A program made the translations under genes and the position numbers. Positions 45,157-56,113 of a stretch of DNA of 64,000 bases are shown one piece after another; the stretch's first letter is position 1; the number at the start of each line of letters is the position of its first letter. Source of the stretch: Orobanche coerulescens (lineage: Eukaryota; Streptophyta; Magnoliopsida; Lamiales; Orobanchaceae). The notes below the pieces were generated by a model. The model worked only from the letters and a program-made list of their open reading frames with translations. It was not told where the DNA came from and searched no databases. The DNA lies in the NCBI GenBank assembly GCA_033398695.1, contig CM065802.1, positions 152,444,096-152,508,095 of the forward strand. The letters are read 5' to 3'.

Positions 45157-46179
45157 TCAAGTCCGTGCCTCGAAATGCTCGGTGACCAACTCGCAAAACT
45201 GAACCCGGTGTCCTTCGAGCCCGTACTTGTAACACGTTACTGGCGGAGAAGGACAATGTGCACGAACATGTTCCGACACATTGCAGTTAAAACACCTCCT
45301 GGTTTTACCAGGAGTCAAAGCAGACGACTTGGAACTCTCAGTCCCGCGCATCGAGCGATGGAGCTTCACAGCGGAAAGACTACGGCGTTGCAAACTAGAA
45401 ACACCAACTCCTACACTGTCTACAAGGTCATCGGACTTCCTCTGCTTCTTCGACTCGGGCACACGCTCCGACGATAATGAAGCTAGTTCACGAGCTAAGG
45501 CTCGATCTTGATAGTCCCTCAACGAAGTGCAAGTGAATCCTGACATATACAAGCGAATCTCCGGCTTCATCCGTCTGTCAAAGTGAAGGATCCTCTCTTC
45601 CTCGGTCCTCACCCGATTTCACACATAACTGAGTTGTTTGCTATAATCGATGATGGCCTGCGACACCGATATATCTTGCGGTTCTGCCAAATAAAATTCA
45701 CGAATCCTCTGCTCTCTAATTGGTTTCGGACAGAACTCAGCTTCCATAAATGCCTGGAACTCCGCCCACGTGACATCACGATCACGAGGTTTAATAGCTT
45801 CCCACCAATTAGCGGCATCTTTGTCAAGAAGGTACTGAGCAATAGGTACCTTCCGCTCTTCAGGACAATCGACAGCCTCGAATATCTTTCCCAACTAGAA
45901 AATCCAACCATTCCAGCCCAATGCATCTGCAACACCGGCGAATCGAGGGGGGTTAATACGAATTACCTTGCGAAGCCATTGATTTACTCTGACGTTCTGG
46001 GTTGCGTCAGTGTTGCGTTGAACCGCCTAGGTTAAATGAGTCATCTGTGTTGCTACTTGTTTCAGTATAGTAGCAACACCAATATCAATATCATTCACAG
46101 CAACATTCTCTCGATTCCGCATCTGGTCCCCGTGGTCAATGGCACCACGGTTACGACCACGACCTCTGCCCCTCGGCAT
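45157..46179 (-). pseudogene. Gag of gag-only gypsy, left unit
   Basis: The start Met at 46179 begins MPRGRGRGRNRGAID. A stop and a frameshift occur near 46030. The capsid domain is at 45894-45619 (CPEERKVPIAQYLLDKDAAN, then WWEAIKPRDRDVTW and FMEAEFCPKPIREQRIREFY). A stop at about 45616 separates the C-terminal frame 45612-45157 with HFDRRMKPEIRLYMSGF and two knuckles, CFNCNVSEHVRAHC and CYKYGLEGHRVQFC. In the second, Cys2 is Tyr and zinc binding is probably lost. The Gag core is like that of the Tekay element, supporting shared ancestry or particle sharing. Confidence 0.82.
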
Positions 46180-47951
46180 ACTAACAAGAAACAACCTATC
46201 GCAACGAAAGATCATAACAGATATTCACATCTCCGTCTTCAATCAAACACAATTAAATCAAATATACATTATGATTTAATTCAAACTAGAGCATAATATA
46301 CAAACCATTATGCCGACAACTTACATTTAAAATATCATTGCTATATGAACTATAATTGCAATGAAATTAAAGTCATTCATTATATCAAAACCACCTTCTG
46401 TACGGGTCCCGCGCCGGAACCCACCAAGTTGAAAACCATTTTCAAAAACGTTCAAAAATGCCAAAAAGGCCGATGACGGTAATACTTTCCAAATACTCAC
46501 CAAAAGTCATTTTCCAAATACCAAATACCGTCATAAAAATACCATTTGCAATTACAAGGCGAAGACGTCAAAACTCAATAATTTCAAAATGTACGTTAAG
46601 CCACCCCTTAAACATACCGACAAAAGAGTTTGGAAAAAGAGTTAACGATATAACCCAAGTTTACGAGATACCCGAAAGGTCATTTTACAATAGACATGGT
46701 TTGATAAAAATTACCGAAAAGTCATTTTGAAATATACACATGCAGCGGATAAGAACACAGTTCAAAATACACATAATCACACACAACAATTGTTATCCCT
46801 GGACAACACACATAGAATACGGTCACAACCGGTCAGCCTAACAATCGAAAAAGTTAGACCTACGGCCAGAATGCAATTGCCGATCTTCTACCCAGGTTGA
46901 TTAGTGTGTGTTCCAACATAAACTTAGTGTCGCTAGCCATGCCACGTTAGCGCGCGCTAGTCCACACTTGGCGTGCGCTAACTATTCTAATCCAGCAACA
47001 CATTCTTGAACATATACCAAATAATACCAAAAGTTGAAAGTTACAAATAAACAACAACATACGAATCCAAACGCCAACAGTCCACACCATTATGAAATTG
47101 CACAAATAACCATCAGAGGTTAAATAACATTCCAAACCGAGTCTCCTCTTCTCGGTCGAGAGAACTATCTCGACAAGAGCACACCGAACGACTCAACGTT
47201 CACACCATTACCTTAATCACAACTCTGAGAATTATAACCAAAATAATAACATCCTCACTACATACCTTTTTAACTGAAACTCATGAAACCGAAAGGTAAA
47301 AGCAAAACTCACGTCTCAAGTAAACATTTGATAGACCTCGTTTGGGTATTTAAAAATCAAATTTTGATAATTTTCAATTCAAGATGAAAATAAAATATAT
47401 GTAGTTTGAATTCTCAAAATTTCCGGTCTCGAGGTCATCATACGAAAATCAAACCTTTTTCCCTCCTCGAAGGATGTTTTTAAATAAAATTTACGCGACT
47501 TCCCCAAAACATTTGAAGTTTAAAATACCACATTGGTAAACTTTCATTGAGTAACCAATCCAAAACATTACTCCTGTAAAAACGATTTCACACAAAGAAT
47601 ATATATGTATACACCCATACATACATACATACATACATACCGATACTACTCTTCATTCCAGCACAATACGAGAATCAAACAAGTATGGTGTACATATTCT
47701 CGAGGCATGTTTAAACTCCACATAATAACACAGAATCACACACGCTCGTATAACACGAGACATAACAAAGTAGGGAGACTTACATCCATAGATCGCACGA
47801 AGATGATGGTTGCACCTCGATACTAATCACGACCGACAACTCAGACGATGCGTTGCGACACTACTCAGTCAGACAAAATCTGACAAGACAAGACAAGACT
47901 AGACCCGACAACACACAACTCGACCCGACAGCCTAGGTTTCTGCAATCTAA
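46180..47951 (-). other. Leader of the left unit, containing an LTR-like block
   Basis: Non-coding. Bases 46395-46760 resemble 59490-59750, the U5 end of another gypsy LTR (GGAACCCACCA, GTTCAAAAATGCC, CTCAATAATTT, CATGCAGCGGA). Bases 46945-46985 carry GTTAGCGCGCGCTAG and GGCGTGCGCTAAC, the palindromic word type seen in LTR promoters. A (CATA)n run lies at 47620-47642. The right unit shares only the first ~630 bp. Confidence 0.5.
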
Positions 47952-47968
47952 GCTCCGATACCATATTC
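47951..47968 (-). other. Second primer binding site downstream of Cassandra LTR
   Basis: Minus-strand GAATATGGTATCGGAGCT repeats the LTR-end/primer-site junction at 48321-48304. The 24-bp plus-strand sequence GCTCCGATACCATATTCTGT plus AACA occurs at 47952-47975 and 48305-48328. Confidence 0.85.
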
Positions 47969-48243
47969 TGTAACATCCCAAGACCGCTCCACCGTAGCAT
48001 GATATTGTCCGCTATGGGCACTCTCCTCTGGGCTGGCCCTCACGGTTTTATTTCTGGGAGCCCACGAGCAGCTTCCCAGGAGGTCACCCATCCTGAGATT
48101 ACTCTCGGCCGAGCACGGTTATCTTGGGTGTTCTCATCTCTCCAAAGCCACTAGGCTCCCAAAAGGCCTCATGCTATTTGGAGGCGCGCATGCACATATA
48201 AGGCACTTCACCCGGTCTCCGCTAGTCGATGTGGGATATCACA
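47969..48243 (-). mobile_element. Cassandra-type TRIM LTR with 5S rRNA domain
   Basis: In minus orientation it starts TGTGATATCCCACATCG and ends TCTTGGGATGTTACA (275 bp), with inverted ends. Its middle carries 5S-rRNA-derived sequence: C box GGATGGGTGACCTCCTGGGA (48093-48074) and an A-box-like AAGATAACCGTGCTCGG. This is the mark of Cassandra, a terminal-repeat retrotransposon in miniature whose LTRs carry 5S promoter sequence. It has no coding capacity. Its only neighbouring interior is 48244-48321, and its 5' LTR is replaced by the gypsy LTR. Confidence 0.87.
48057..48165 (-). other. 5S rRNA-like segment of Cassandra LTR
   Basis: On the minus strand, GCTCGGCCGAGAGTAATCTC then AGGATGGGTGACCTCCTGGG follows the second half of plant 5S rRNA with few changes (family: GCTTGGGCGAGAGTAGTACT then AGGATGGGTGACCTCCTGGG). 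The first half is much diverged. It is not a functional 5S gene, but the internal control region is partly kept. Confidence 0.85.
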
Positions 48244-48321
48244 ATCCGCCCCCTTCAAGGGGCCCGACGTCCTCGTCGGCACACTCGCACTACACGACAG
48301 AGTGGCTCCGATACCATATTC
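48244..48321 (-). mobile_element. Cassandra internal domain (PBS and polypurine tract)
   Basis: 78 bp. Minus-strand order: primer site TGGTATCGGAGCC (48316-48304), GACGAGGACGTCGGGCCCC, and polypurine tract GAAGGGGGCGGATT just before the Cassandra LTR. This is the whole usual interior of Cassandra. It follows directly on the gypsy LTR end. Confidence 0.8.
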
Positions 48322-50960
48322 TGTAACACCCCCAAACCACCCAGGAATATTACAGCACCACAAACCCTCTCCGTGAGGATCTACCAGGCTAAATACAAAA
48401 TAATGCATCACTTCACATGCCGACATGGTTACGTAAAGGACCATTAGATCGATTTGGTCTTTTATCACAACACACATCATTACATACAAGATTCTTTCCC
48501 AGAACTCATACCCACGCAGGGGCTGGAATACATTAATGCTCCCATATATCGGGATAATAACACATCGGAGAAATAACCAACAAGACAATCCAAAATACTC
48601 TACGATTGGTCTTCATGTGATTAGTATCGTCGTCTTCCATCACCCTTCGTATCGATCCTGTGATTCGCTCCCCAGCAACCTGCAAGTGCCTGGACGCAAT
48701 ACAAACATCCACCCCCCGAATACTCGGGAGTTAGCAAAACTCCACTGTTTTGCTAGTGCAAGTATAAAATACGAATACAAGCCATACACAACATACTCCA
48801 AGAATATAATAATCATGAACACGCTTCCCTAGATAAATTATTTTACCAAGAAAGTTCGAATCATGGAAAGTGGGAAAATAAACCCAATGTATCTCTTGTA
48901 AAACATTTTATGATCTCGGGAGTTTTGAAAATATTTGGGGTTAAAGAATTCTCTAGTCTTTTGAAAACACTTGGGGACACAGCCCAAAATCATCTTTCCC
49001 AAAATACAAGTTCCGATAACAAATCACGGGATCCACGACCCAAATCATAAAACACAGGGTCCACGACCCAATTCATCAAACACAGGGTCCACGACCCAAA
49101 TCATCAAACACAGGGTCCATGACCCAAATCATCAAACACATATTCCTAAGGATTAATCGCGTCCCGTGCTAACAAGCCACGAACCTCAGATGCTCCCGCA
49201 GAACATACCCGAGTGAAAACCCCAATAGGAAACCATACCAAATCACATGTCCTCGTGACAACAGTCACAGAACCATTACCAAACCACAACCATAAGTTAT
49301 CCCGGCATCGCGCTAACAAGCCTCGAACCTCGGAGTCCCAGCAAGATATACTCGGATTGGATAACCCTACAAGTTATCCCGGCATTGGGCTAGCAAGCCC
49401 CGAACATCGGAGTCCCCGAAAGACATACCAGGATTGGATAACCCTACGGTCATGCCCGACCCATGCTAGCAGGTATGGATCCCGGAGATTCATCAATCTT
49501 ACCCGGAGGCACGTCACTTCCAACGATCACATAACAATAAGCAAAACATCAAGCCAAGCAACACTAAACATCACAACCTCCTTTCAAAGGAGTAACAACC
49601 AATATCACCCATCACATATTCGCCGAACAAGCACACATAACAACACGTAATCCTCGGTAATTGATTACGGTTTATTACATTCACTAAATGTGATCATACG
49701 TCTTTCAACAAACGAAGTTAACACATATAATCCAAAAACACACTTATTCACGAAGCATATGAGTTATCGTTGAAAGACAACATTTATCGAGAACATACCG
49801 ATCCTTTTTAACATTCATTAAACATTCAGATTTTGCATAAAATTATTTACCAACAATTATGCCTACGAAACATGAAATGTATGGGCAAGATACTTGCCTC
49901 GATTCCGCGAGCAACGGAACGACGAACGAACACGGCCGGGTAGCCCACGAACTTCCAAGATCGACCAAAAACCCAACAACTCCACAAAAACTACGAAAAT
50001 AATACCACCACGAATCAATAACGCTAAACGGCATCCAAATCAACTCAGAAAACAACAAGGATCCGAGGGTTTTTCAAGGAAATCGGAAATCAAGTTCCGG
50101 GTTGGTAAAAATCGATAAACGAATTACAGAATCCGAAGATCATGGCCAAGACAACAAGAATACCATAATCAATTCATAAATCCCAGATTAAATCGAAGAA
50201 TTACGAAGAAACCCCCAAAAATCATACAATTAAGGTTATAAGGAAGAAATACCTCGATCCGGTGAAGAACAAGGATTAGATGTTGTTCTAATCGACAAAG
50301 GCCTTCCAAAAAGCCTTGGAAATGAGTAGAATCGGCCAAGAACTCCCTCTACCGATCACTCCCGTCCGCAGCCGCAAACAGGTGAAGAAAACGTAAGAAA
50401 ATGAGGTCTGGCCGAAGCCCAGGCCTATATATGCCGACTGGGTTACGGCCGTAACCGGCAGTGCCTTATGGCCGTAACTCGGTCAACGAGCGTTAGCGTA
50501 CGCAATGGCCGACAACTTGCGTACGCAACGATCACACCTTACAGCCGTAATCGGCATAGCCTTATGGCCATAACCGAGCATCCCAGACCACTGGACGAAA
50601 TCTGCCGAATCATTACGGCCGTAACCGGCCAGCGCCTAGCGGTCGTAACAAGCCTTACGGCCGTAACCAGATAGACCTTACGGCCGTAACCGAGTGTCCC
50701 AGGCCCAGGTGTTCGGAAGTCTTACGGCTGTAATCTGCCAGGCCTTACGGCCGTAACTCGATCTAGCCCACACCCGACCATCCGACTCGATGATGTCTCG
50801 ATCATGCGAACGCACCGACTATGATCAAAAACTATAACGAACAGGCTACGAAACTCAACGTACCACTGTACAAGCATGCGATTCCAACGACATGGACGAC
50901 AACAGTCCGTTCTACCGAAGAAAATCCAACAAAATCAGAATGAAGATCTCGGGTATTACA
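48322..50960 (-). repeat. Shared LTR of gag-only gypsy (2639 bp)
   Basis: Near-identical to 41712-44338 throughout. It has the same TTACGGCCGTAA cluster (50445-50765), TATA box (50424-50433), donor-like GAG/GTATTT (50253), tandem repeats (49025-49140 and 49290-49450) and hairpins (48712-48757). It follows the primer site at 48304-48316 and precedes polypurine tract 50961-50973. Confidence 0.92.
50445..50765. repeat. TTACGGCCGTAA palindrome cluster (shared LTR)
   Basis: About ten copies in positions matching those of the left LTR. Some copies intact here are damaged there and the reverse (for example near 50620 and 50658). Confidence 0.9.
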
Positions 50961-51778
50961 TTCTACCCCTCTTAAAAGAAGTTTCGTCCTCGAAACTTGA
51001 AACATAGAACGAACAACACAAAACAAACTCAGACAACACACGATATCCGTTGCCGACAACCCGCGATGACTCACATGCAGCACGCAGCTGCTACCATACA
51101 AATCGCTATACCAGAACAATAACAAAACACAACGAACGAAAATCAATACGATTGACCAACCCAATAGTACATCAATCAAAACGCGAGCTAATCGCTGAAC
51201 AAATACGAAATTCCACAGCCCAAGGGTTGGAAGATCGAAAACGAGACTAATTTCCCGAACTTAAGGAAATTACGAAGGAGTCTGAACGCTCAACAATCAC
51301 GAAATGAGATTAACAAAAACCGAACAATCACATGATCAAACCACAACGATCGAGACAACAACAATCGAATAATCATGTTCGAATCACGACGAACAATAAA
51401 ACTCAAACAACAACCCCAAAGTTCACATCTCGACTCGAAACTATATATGATCCGGTGAAAACAACAAGATGTGCATTCACATAAGATCCATAGGAAATTG
51501 AATAGCAGTTGAAAAGTCACAACAACAAACAGGTTATTCCGAAACAATACCACACTCGTTCGATCAACCAAAGCAAGAGACAGGACAAGTTCAGAAAATG
51601 TGAACGAACATAAACGAGTCGACAGAGTCGAAAATACAGAAATTCAAAATCCGATCCACTTCGAATAAAAGAAGTTTATCTCCAAAATTCGAAATAGCAA
51701 AGTAAGGAAATAACATAACATACAACTGATAGACCACGCCCCTGAGGGACTCCTCGGAGTCGGTCCTAATATCGGTGC
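50961..51778 (-). other. Pol-less interior of the right unit
   Basis: Polypurine tract AAGAGGGGTAGAA, then about 800 bp closely matching 44352-45156, again without any pol domain. Confidence 0.75.
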
Positions 51779-52797
51779 TCAAGTCCGTGCCTCAGAAGGC
51801 TCGGTGACCAACTCGCAAAACTGAACCCGGTGTCCTTCGAGCCCGCACTTGTAACACGTTACTGGCGTGGAAGGACAATGTGCACGAACATGTCCCGACA
51901 CATTGCAGTTAAAACACCTCATGGCTTTACCAGGAGTCAAAGCAGACGACTTGGAACTCTCAGTCCCGCGCATCGAGCGATGGAGCTTCACAGTGGAAAG
52001 ACTACGATGTTGCAAACTAGAAATACCAACTCCTGCACTGTCCACAAGGTCATCGGCTTCCTCTACTTCTTCGACTCGGGCACACGCTCCGATGATAGTG
52101 AAGCTAGTTCACGAGTTAAGGCTCGACCTTTATAGTCCCTCAACAAAGTGCAAGTGAATCCTGACATATACAAGCGAATCTCCGACTTCATCCATCTGTC
52201 AAAGTGAAGGATCCTCTCTTCCTCGGTCCTCACCCAATTTCGCACATAACTGTGTTGTTTGCTATAATCGATGATGGCCTGCGACACCGATATATCTTGT
52301 GGTTCTGCTAAATAAAATTCACGAATCCTCTGCTCTCTAATCAGTTTCGGACAGAACTCAGCTTCCATAAATGCCAGAACTCCGCCCACGTGACATCACG
52401 ATCACGAGGTTTAACAGCTTCCCACCAATTAACGGCATCTTTGTCAAGAAGGTACTGAGTAATAGGTACCTTCCGCTCTTAAGGACAATCGACAGTCTCG
52501 AATATCTTTCCCAACTGGAAAAGCCAACTATCCCAACCCAACACATATGCAACACCGGCGAATCGAGGGGGTTTAATACGAATGACCTCGCGAAGCCATT
52601 GATTTACACCGACATTCTGGGTTAAATGAGTCATCTGTGTTGCGTTGAACCGCCTGAGTCATCTGTGTTGCTACTTGTTGCAGTATAGTAGCAACACCAA
52701 TATCAATATCATTATCGGAAACATTCTCTCGATTCCACATCTGGTCCCCGTGATCAACGGCACCACGGTTACGACCACGACCTCTACCCCTCGGCAT
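51779..52797 (-). pseudogene. Gag of gag-only gypsy, right unit
   Basis: The start Met at 52797 begins MPRGRGRGRNRGAVD and the frame stays open to about 52573. Frameshifts at about 52560 and 52375 break the capsid domain (FMEAEFCPKLIREQRIREFY readable at 52389-52320). The tail has two complete knuckles, CFNCNVSGHVRAHC and CYKCGLEGHRVQFC, so the second, damaged in the left unit, is intact here. The N-terminal part retains a VQRNTDD segment lost in the left unit. Confidence 0.82.
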
Positions 52798-53424
52798 ACT
52801 AACAAGCAACAACCTATCGCAACGAAAGATAATAACACATACCAAAGATATTCACATCTCCGTCTTCAATCAAACACAATTAAATCATATATACATTATG
52901 ATTTAATTCAAACTAGAGCACAATATACAAACCATTATCCCGACAATTTATATTTAAAATATCATTGCTATATGAACTATAATTGCAATGAAATTAAAGT
53001 AATTCATTATATCAAAACCACCTTCTGTACGAGTACCGCGCCGAAACCCACCAAGTTCAAAACCATTTTCAAAATCGTTCAAAAATGCCAAAAAGGCCGA
53101 TGACAGTAATACTTTCCAAATACTCACCAAAAGTCATTTTCCAAATACCAAATACCGTCATAAAAATACCATTTGCAATTACAAGGCGAAGACGCCAAAA
53201 CTCAATAATTTCAAAATGTACGTTAAGCCACCCCTTAAACATACCGACAAAAGAGTTTGGAAAAAGAGTTAACGATATAACCCAAGTTTACGAGATACCT
53301 GAAAGGTCATTTTACAATAGACATGGTCTGGCAAAAATTACCGAAAAGTCATTTTGAAATATACACACGCAGTGGATAAGAACACAGTTCAAAATACACA
53401 TAATCATACACAACAATTGTTGGG
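52798..53424 (-). other. Leader of the right unit (truncated)
   Basis: Matches 46180-46800 closely, including the LTR-like block, then stops at CAACAATTGTTGGG, where the copia leader begins. Confidence 0.65.
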
Positions 53425-53727
53425 AGTGAACAAGAGGAAAAAGAAGGTTGAATCATCCATTAGATGGGTTGGTGTTGGACATCACTTTATTAAAATTAAT
53501 AGACTAGAAACACATTCGATTGCCCTCTATTAAAATTTATAAAGAACTCGATCACCACTATGAAGTAGAGCGAACGATACTTCCGGATTTCACATGGTAG
53601 TGTGTTATTAGATAAAAATAGTGGGAGTTGGGTTAAAGAATCGAAAAGACCTTAATTCTATACTCAGATCATAATTGAACGAGTCACTAATTAATCTGTC
53701 ATACTTAATGCAAACATAACTCTCAAT

Positions 53728-54423
53728 ATGACAATGAACCCACTCGCAATTCTACTCGAAAAGAACACCTTGAACGGACCTAACTTTGTGGATTAGCTCC
53801 GTAATCTGATGATAGTCCTCAGTACAGAGGCACTGGGATACGTCTTGGAGACGGACATTCCGGCACCTCCGGTGCGGACAAGAGCCAATCAGGAAGAGAT
53901 TGAAAACCACGAAAAGTGGGTTAAGGATGACGTGAAAGTCCGTGCTTATATGATGGCTTCCATGTCTAATGAGCTTGAGAGAGCTCATGAGAAAATGACT
54001 TCTGCTAGGCATATTCTATCTCACTTAACCGAGCTTTATGGTGAGCACAGTCGAACTGCTAGATATGAGATATCCAAGCAACTGTTCGGTGCAAGGATGA
54101 AGGAAGGTGAGAAGGTTGGGGACCATGTCCTCAAAATGATATCTATGATCGAGAGATTGGAGGCTCTTGATTTTAAGATGGATACTTCTCGGCAGACCGA
54201 CCTTATCCTACAGTCTCTCCCTGATTCCTTCTCACAGTTTGTAATGAATTTCAACTGCAATGAGACTGCGTGCAACTTAGCTGGGCTAATGAACAAACTC
54301 GTGACCGCTCAGTCTCAGATGAAGACTCCACGGATGAAGGAGTCTACCAGTGTGATTTCTTTTGGACATCGGAGGTCTAAGAATAAGAAAGAAGCGGACG
54401 GGACCACAAGTCAAGGACCTTAA
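53728..54423 (+). pseudogene. Copia Gag
   Basis: From ATG 53728 (MTMNPLAILLEK) the frame runs to 54423 with one stop (TAG 53794-53796) at the Trp of the FVDW motif. It contains YVLETDIPAPPVRT, DDVKVRAYMMASM, YEISKQLFGARMKEGEKVG, a QSLPDSFSQFVMNFN core and MNKLVTAQSQM: a UBN2-type copia Gag. The zinc knuckle follows out of frame near 54475-54510 and has lost its His-Cys end. It gives the uninterrupted version of the region split by the Tekay element elsewhere. Confidence 0.88.
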
Positions 54424-54576
54424 GGGTAAGGGCATGTCCCCGATGGTTCCAAAGAGCAAGAAGAAGGATGCTTGTCTCAAATGTGGTGAGCTGGGAACTG
54501 GGCTAGAGACTGTCCAATTCTTCATGGCGCTTCAGGTACAAAACTTTTAGTTTTGGAAACAAATTGTTCTGCTACC

Positions 54577-55006
54577 TTATTTTCTACTTCTTGGATACTG
54601 GATTCTGGTGCTAGTTCTCATATATATACCGTGAATCAGGATCTGGACAAGTAGGAAGTTTGGAGCTGGGGAAGTGATGATTACTGTCGGAAGCGGGCAT
54701 AGTGTCGAAGCAACTGACATAGGATCACTTCTTTTGGGTTTAGATTCCGGCTTTGTTTTAACTTTAGAAGATGTACTTGTTTTGCCCAAGGGGCATAATA
54801 ACGTTGTTTCCATTCCGGTCATGGATGGGAAAGGCTTTTCATTTTTTATTGGTGATGGTTCCTGCAAAATTTATTTTAGAAATAAACTCGTGGGCACTGC
54901 TACATTGTTGAATGGACTGTATCATCTAAACCTTAGTAACAAAGTCGTTGTGAATACTATGACTAGGAAGCGTGGTAGGGATGAAACTAATAAAGTTTTG
55001 AAATGA
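54577..55006 (+). pseudogene. Copia protease
   Basis: WILDSGASSHIYT at about 54590-54630 is the retropepsin site. A stop (TAG 54652-54654) is followed by the open frame 54674-55006 with VGSGHSVEATDIGSLL and FFIGDGSCKIYF. A TGA (55004-55006) replaces Trp of the WHLRLGH pre-integrase motif. Confidence 0.85.
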
Positions 55007-56113
55007 CATCTTAGACTTTGTCATGTTGGTCAGACCAGGGTTTACAAAATGGGAAAAGATGGACTTATGGGTCCATTGGGATCGGGTCCCTTTCCTACTT
55101 GTGAATCTTGCCTTAAAGGCAAAATGACTAAGCCCCCCTTCACAGGGACTTTTGAAAGAGCCACTGATAAACTAGGATTAATCCATACTGACGTATGTGG
55201 TACTTTGGAAGCAGCATGTGATGGATAGCAATATTTCATTATGTTTACTGATGATCATACTAGGTATGGTTATGTGTACTTAATGAAACATAAATTCGAG
55301 GCCTTTGAGAAATTCCAGGAATTTAAGTCCCTAGTCGAGAAACAAACTGGTAATCATATCAAGGCATTTCGGTCGGACCGAGGTGGCGAGTATATGAGTG
55401 CGGAGTTTGATGAGTTTCTTAAGGAACATGGAATAGTATCACAACTAACACCTCCAGGTACTCCTCAGTTAAATGGTGTGTCAGAAAGAAGGAACCGGAC
55501 CTTGTTGAACATGGTCCGTTCTATGGTGGGCTATACTGACTTACCGATTTACCTGTGGGGATATGCACTCCTGACTGCTGCCTATATCTTGAATAGATAT
55601 CCTTCTAAATCCGTTCCTAAAACTCCACATGAGATGTGGGAGGGCAAGAAACCAAGTCTTAATCACATTAGGATTTGGGGATGTCCCGCCTATGTCAAGA
55701 AGACTAAGGTGGACAAATTGGAAGCAAGGTCCGTGAAGGGACGTTTCATTGGATTCCCATCTGGAACGATGGGTTATCTATTCTACATGCCCGAAGATCG
55801 AAAGATCATTGTTGCTTTGCAAGCACACTTCCTGGAAGATGAGTTCATTCTAGAAGGCGGAGTAGGTAGAAGCATTTCTTTGGAAGAATACAATGAAACT
55901 CCTCAAAAGACACTTGTGCAAGAAATTGGAACCGAACCTTCTAAAACACAAGTACAACCAACTCGTAGGTCTAGTAGGGTGTCTCATTTACCTGAGAGGT
56001 ATGGCCTTGTGCACTTGGAGGAGCTGGGTCTCCATGAGGTTCCAAGTGATAGCCAAGAGACCAACCCAACGACCTATGACCAAGCGATGGTGGATGTAGA
56101 CTCCATGAAATAG
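55007..56113 (+). pseudogene. Copia integrase
   Basis: After HLRLCH the zinc-finger part CESCLKGKMT is followed by the catalytic core with all three acidic residues: LIHTDVCGT, FRSDRGGEYMS and LNGVSERRNRTLL. The C-terminal part has WEGKKPSLNHIRIWGCPAYV and GRFIGFPSGTMGY. Stops lie at 55226-55228 and 56111-56113 (TAG). Frame 55241-56113 is open for 290 codons. The longest copia coding stretch in the window. Confidence 0.9.

Larger units (their letters stand above)
41712..53424 (-). mobile_element. Gag-only gypsy family, two tandem units sharing an LTR
   Basis: The order is LTR (41712-44338), interior (44339-48321), LTR (48322-50960), interior again (50961-53424, truncated). Both interiors have the polypurine tract, about 800 bp without coding, then a gag gene and leader. 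Neither has protease, reverse transcriptase, RNase H or integrase. Since both copies share this build, the lack of pol is a family trait, not decay. The middle LTR is the 5' LTR of the left unit and the 3' LTR of the right one, as produced by unequal recombination or circle integration. Enzymes must come from a pol-bearing relative such as the Tekay element, which has the same polypurine tract and primer site. Confidence 0.82.

Noticed and set aside
48057..48165. Possible 5S rRNA gene
   Set aside because: Only the second half is close to 5S and it lies within LTR ends of a Cassandra-type element; the first half is too diverged and no T-run terminator follows.
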